Assembly (NCBI GenBank): GCA_903929105.1
Contig: CAIYTL010000033.1
Coordinates: 1-6,636 of the forward strand
Length of the DNA: 6,636 bases
Direction of reading: 5' to 3'
Source: an uncultured Micrococcales bacterium
Lineage (GTDB): Bacteria > Actinomycetota > Actinomycetes > Actinomycetales > Microbacteriaceae
The notes beneath the pieces are model-generated. The model searched no databases, was not told the DNA's origin, and saw only the letters and a program-made list of their open reading frames with translations. A program made the translations under genes and the position numbers. Below are positions 5,311 to 6,636 of the stretch, piece by piece (the first letter of the stretch is position 1; every line of letters starts with the position of its first letter).

Positions 5311-6636
5311 GTGAACCAAACTTTGCTATTTATTCTCGGTGTGCTTTTGCTCATGCTCGGCGTGGGCGCCTCGATTGCGATTCACGAGCTGGGGCACATG
5401 TATCCCGCTAAAAAATTCGGGGTTTTAGTCACTAAGTACATGATCGGGTTCGGCCCAACAATCAAGTCTTGGCGTCGGGGCGAAACTGAGTATGGCTTCA
5501 AGATGATTCCGCTCGGCGGCTACATTGCCATGGTTGGAATGTTCCCTGCTAAGCCCGCCGAGGCTAGCGAAGCTGCGAAGCGAGCGCTGCGAGCCCCCAA
5601 GTTTTGGCGCGAACTGGTTGCGCAAGCGCGAGAGGCCAACGCCGAGCAATCGGCTGCTGTTCCAAAAAACCGCTGGTTCACCAGCCTGCCTATTCACAAG
5701 CGCCTGATCATCATGTTTGGCGGGCCATTTATGAATCTTGTATTTGGTTCGGCGCTGCTATTTGTGGCGCTAGGGGTAATTGGCACGCCAGCTATGGGCA
5801 ACTCGATTGCCAAAGTATATGATTGCGTGCCAAGTGATCAGGTCAAGTTCGCTTGCGTCACAAAAGACCCGGTTAGCCCAGCTAAAACCGCTGGAATCAT
5901 CGCAGGCGACCAAGTGATTTCGTTCAACGGAATCAAAGCCTCGCAGTGGAGTGACATTAGTGGCGAACTCGCTAATCGCATTGGCCAACCGACTAGCATT
6001 CAGGTTCTGCGCGCCGGCAAAACCCTCGACTTGACGATTTCGCCAGTAGCCATGCAGGTTCCGGTTTATGACGCCGCGGGCAAGCCTGTGGTAGACGCTG
6101 AGGGCAACTCACTGACCCAACTGCACGCATTTATCGGCGTTCAACTCAAACCCGCGATGATGCCTCAAAGTGGGGCTCAGGTTGTGGGCGAAATCGAAAC
6201 CCAACTGCGCGCAACCGTTGGCATGATTGTGGCCTTGCCAGGCGAAGTCGGCCAAATGGCCACGGCCACTTTTGGCGGTGGCAAACGAGCCTCTAATGGG
6301 CCGGTTTCGCTGCTGGGTGTCGGTCAGATTGCTGGCCAGGTTGCTAGCAGCCCTGAACTTGACCTTGCCCAAAAGTTAGCGGCTGGGCTGAGCATTCTGG
6401 CTTCGCTCAACTTTGCGCTGTTCGTATTCAACCTGATTCCGCTTTTGCCGCTCGACGGCGGGCACATGGCCGCCGCGCTTTTCGAGAGTGTCAAACGCGG
6501 CTGGTTCAAACTTCGCAAAAAAGCTTGGCGAGGCCCTGTTGATCTAACCAAAATAGTTCCGCTGACCTACGCCATGTGGTTGGTTTTGATGGCTATGAGT
6601 TTGCTTTTCATAGAGGCCGACATCGTGAAGCCAATC
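5311..6636 (+). CDS. Site-2 protease, Rip1/RseP family M50 (3' end outside window)
   Basis: Membrane zinc metalloprotease open from a GTG to the right edge (442 residues, no stop). It performs intramembrane cleavage, by family knowledge of anti-sigma factors and other single-pass proteins already cut outside the membrane. Helix 1 (about 5-29) ends in HELGH (H25, E26, H29), the zinc ligands and catalytic Glu. GFGP (46-49) and PLGGYIAMVG (67-76) follow, then helix 2 with GGPFMNLVFG (137-146), one PDZ domain (about 187-245; SPAKTAGIIAGDQVISFNG), helix 3 with NLIPLLPLDGGH (374-385; D382 is the third zinc ligand) and helix 4 (about 418-434). The end reads ADIVKPI, close to the C-terminus of actinobacterial Rip1, so only a few residues should be missing. 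Two cysteines (C171, C182) lie in the extracytoplasmic part before the PDZ. GTG was chosen because it puts HELGH at residues 25-29, near Rip1. The dxr-rip1 order matches M. tuberculosis, where ispG follows. Confidence 0.93.
   Translation, partial: MNQTLLFILGVLLLMLGVGASIAIHELGHMYPAKKFGVLVTKYMIGFGPTIKSWRRGETEYGFKMIPLGGYIAMVGMFPAKPAEASEAAKRALRAPKFWRELVAQAREANAEQSAAVPKNRWFTSLPIHKRLIIMFGGPFMNLVFGSALLFVALGVIGTPAMGNSIAKVYDCVPSDQVKFACVTKDPVSPAKTAGIIAGDQVISFNGIKASQWSDISGELANRIGQPTSIQVLRAGKTLDLTISPVAMQVPVYDAAGKPVVDAEGNSLTQLHAFIGVQLKPAMMPQSGAQVVGEIETQLRATVGMIVALPGEVGQMATATFGGGKRASNGPVSLLGVGQIAGQVASSPELDLAQKLAAGLSILASLNFALFVFNLIPLLPLDGGHMAAALFESVKRGWFKLRKKAWRGPVDLTKIVPLTYAMWLVLMAMSLLFIEADIVKPI

Noticed and set aside
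5425..5697. 90-codon open frame opposite the site-2 protease
   Set aside because: It is antisense to a protease region with clear family motifs; composition and lack of any domain mark it as a chance frame.

Overview
The window reads as a compact stretch of actinobacterial chromosome, most likely from a streamlined, moderate-GC member of the Microbacteriaceae (the freshwater or marine Rhodoluna/Aquiluna type). This assignment is inferred from four things: the dxr-then-site-2-protease gene order, which is shared with Mycobacterium tuberculosis; the sequence style of the Pot-type permeases; the very short intergenic gaps; and first genes of operons that lack ribosome binding sites but have -10-like boxes 6-7 bases before the start codon. 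GC looks to be in the low-to-mid fifties by eye, and no segment stands out as foreign. There are no RNA genes, mobile elements, CRISPR arrays or long gene-free stretches.

Left part (1-2,703 and on to 4,046): a polyamine/GABA-type uptake and catabolism locus. On the plus strand are the 3' half of a PotB-like ABC permease and a complete PotC-like permease, overlapping by 4 bases. The ATPase and binding protein must lie elsewhere, probably to the left. Converging on them from the minus strand is a two-gene operon: gabT (4-aminobutyrate aminotransferase), then a second class III PLP aminotransferase that resembles glutamate-1-semialdehyde aminomutase in fold but lacks that enzyme's substrate-binding signature. 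The likely logic is import of a polyamine or related amine, then transamination toward central metabolism. No succinate-semialdehyde dehydrogenase is visible here.

Middle (4,047-4,156): a 110-base divergent promoter region between gabT and dxr. It holds two probable leaderless promoters, four copies of the pentamer GCAAA and an imperfect inverted repeat.

Right part (4,157-6,636): housekeeping genes. dxr (second step of the MEP isoprenoid pathway) is followed after 62 bases by a Rip1/RseP-type membrane zinc protease, which runs off the right edge a few residues before its expected end. ispG is predicted to come next by analogy with M. tuberculosis.

No wholly new system is visible. The least explained items are the second aminotransferase, the near-identical and unusual EAA loop in both permeases, and the regulatory architecture of the gabT/dxr intergenic region.
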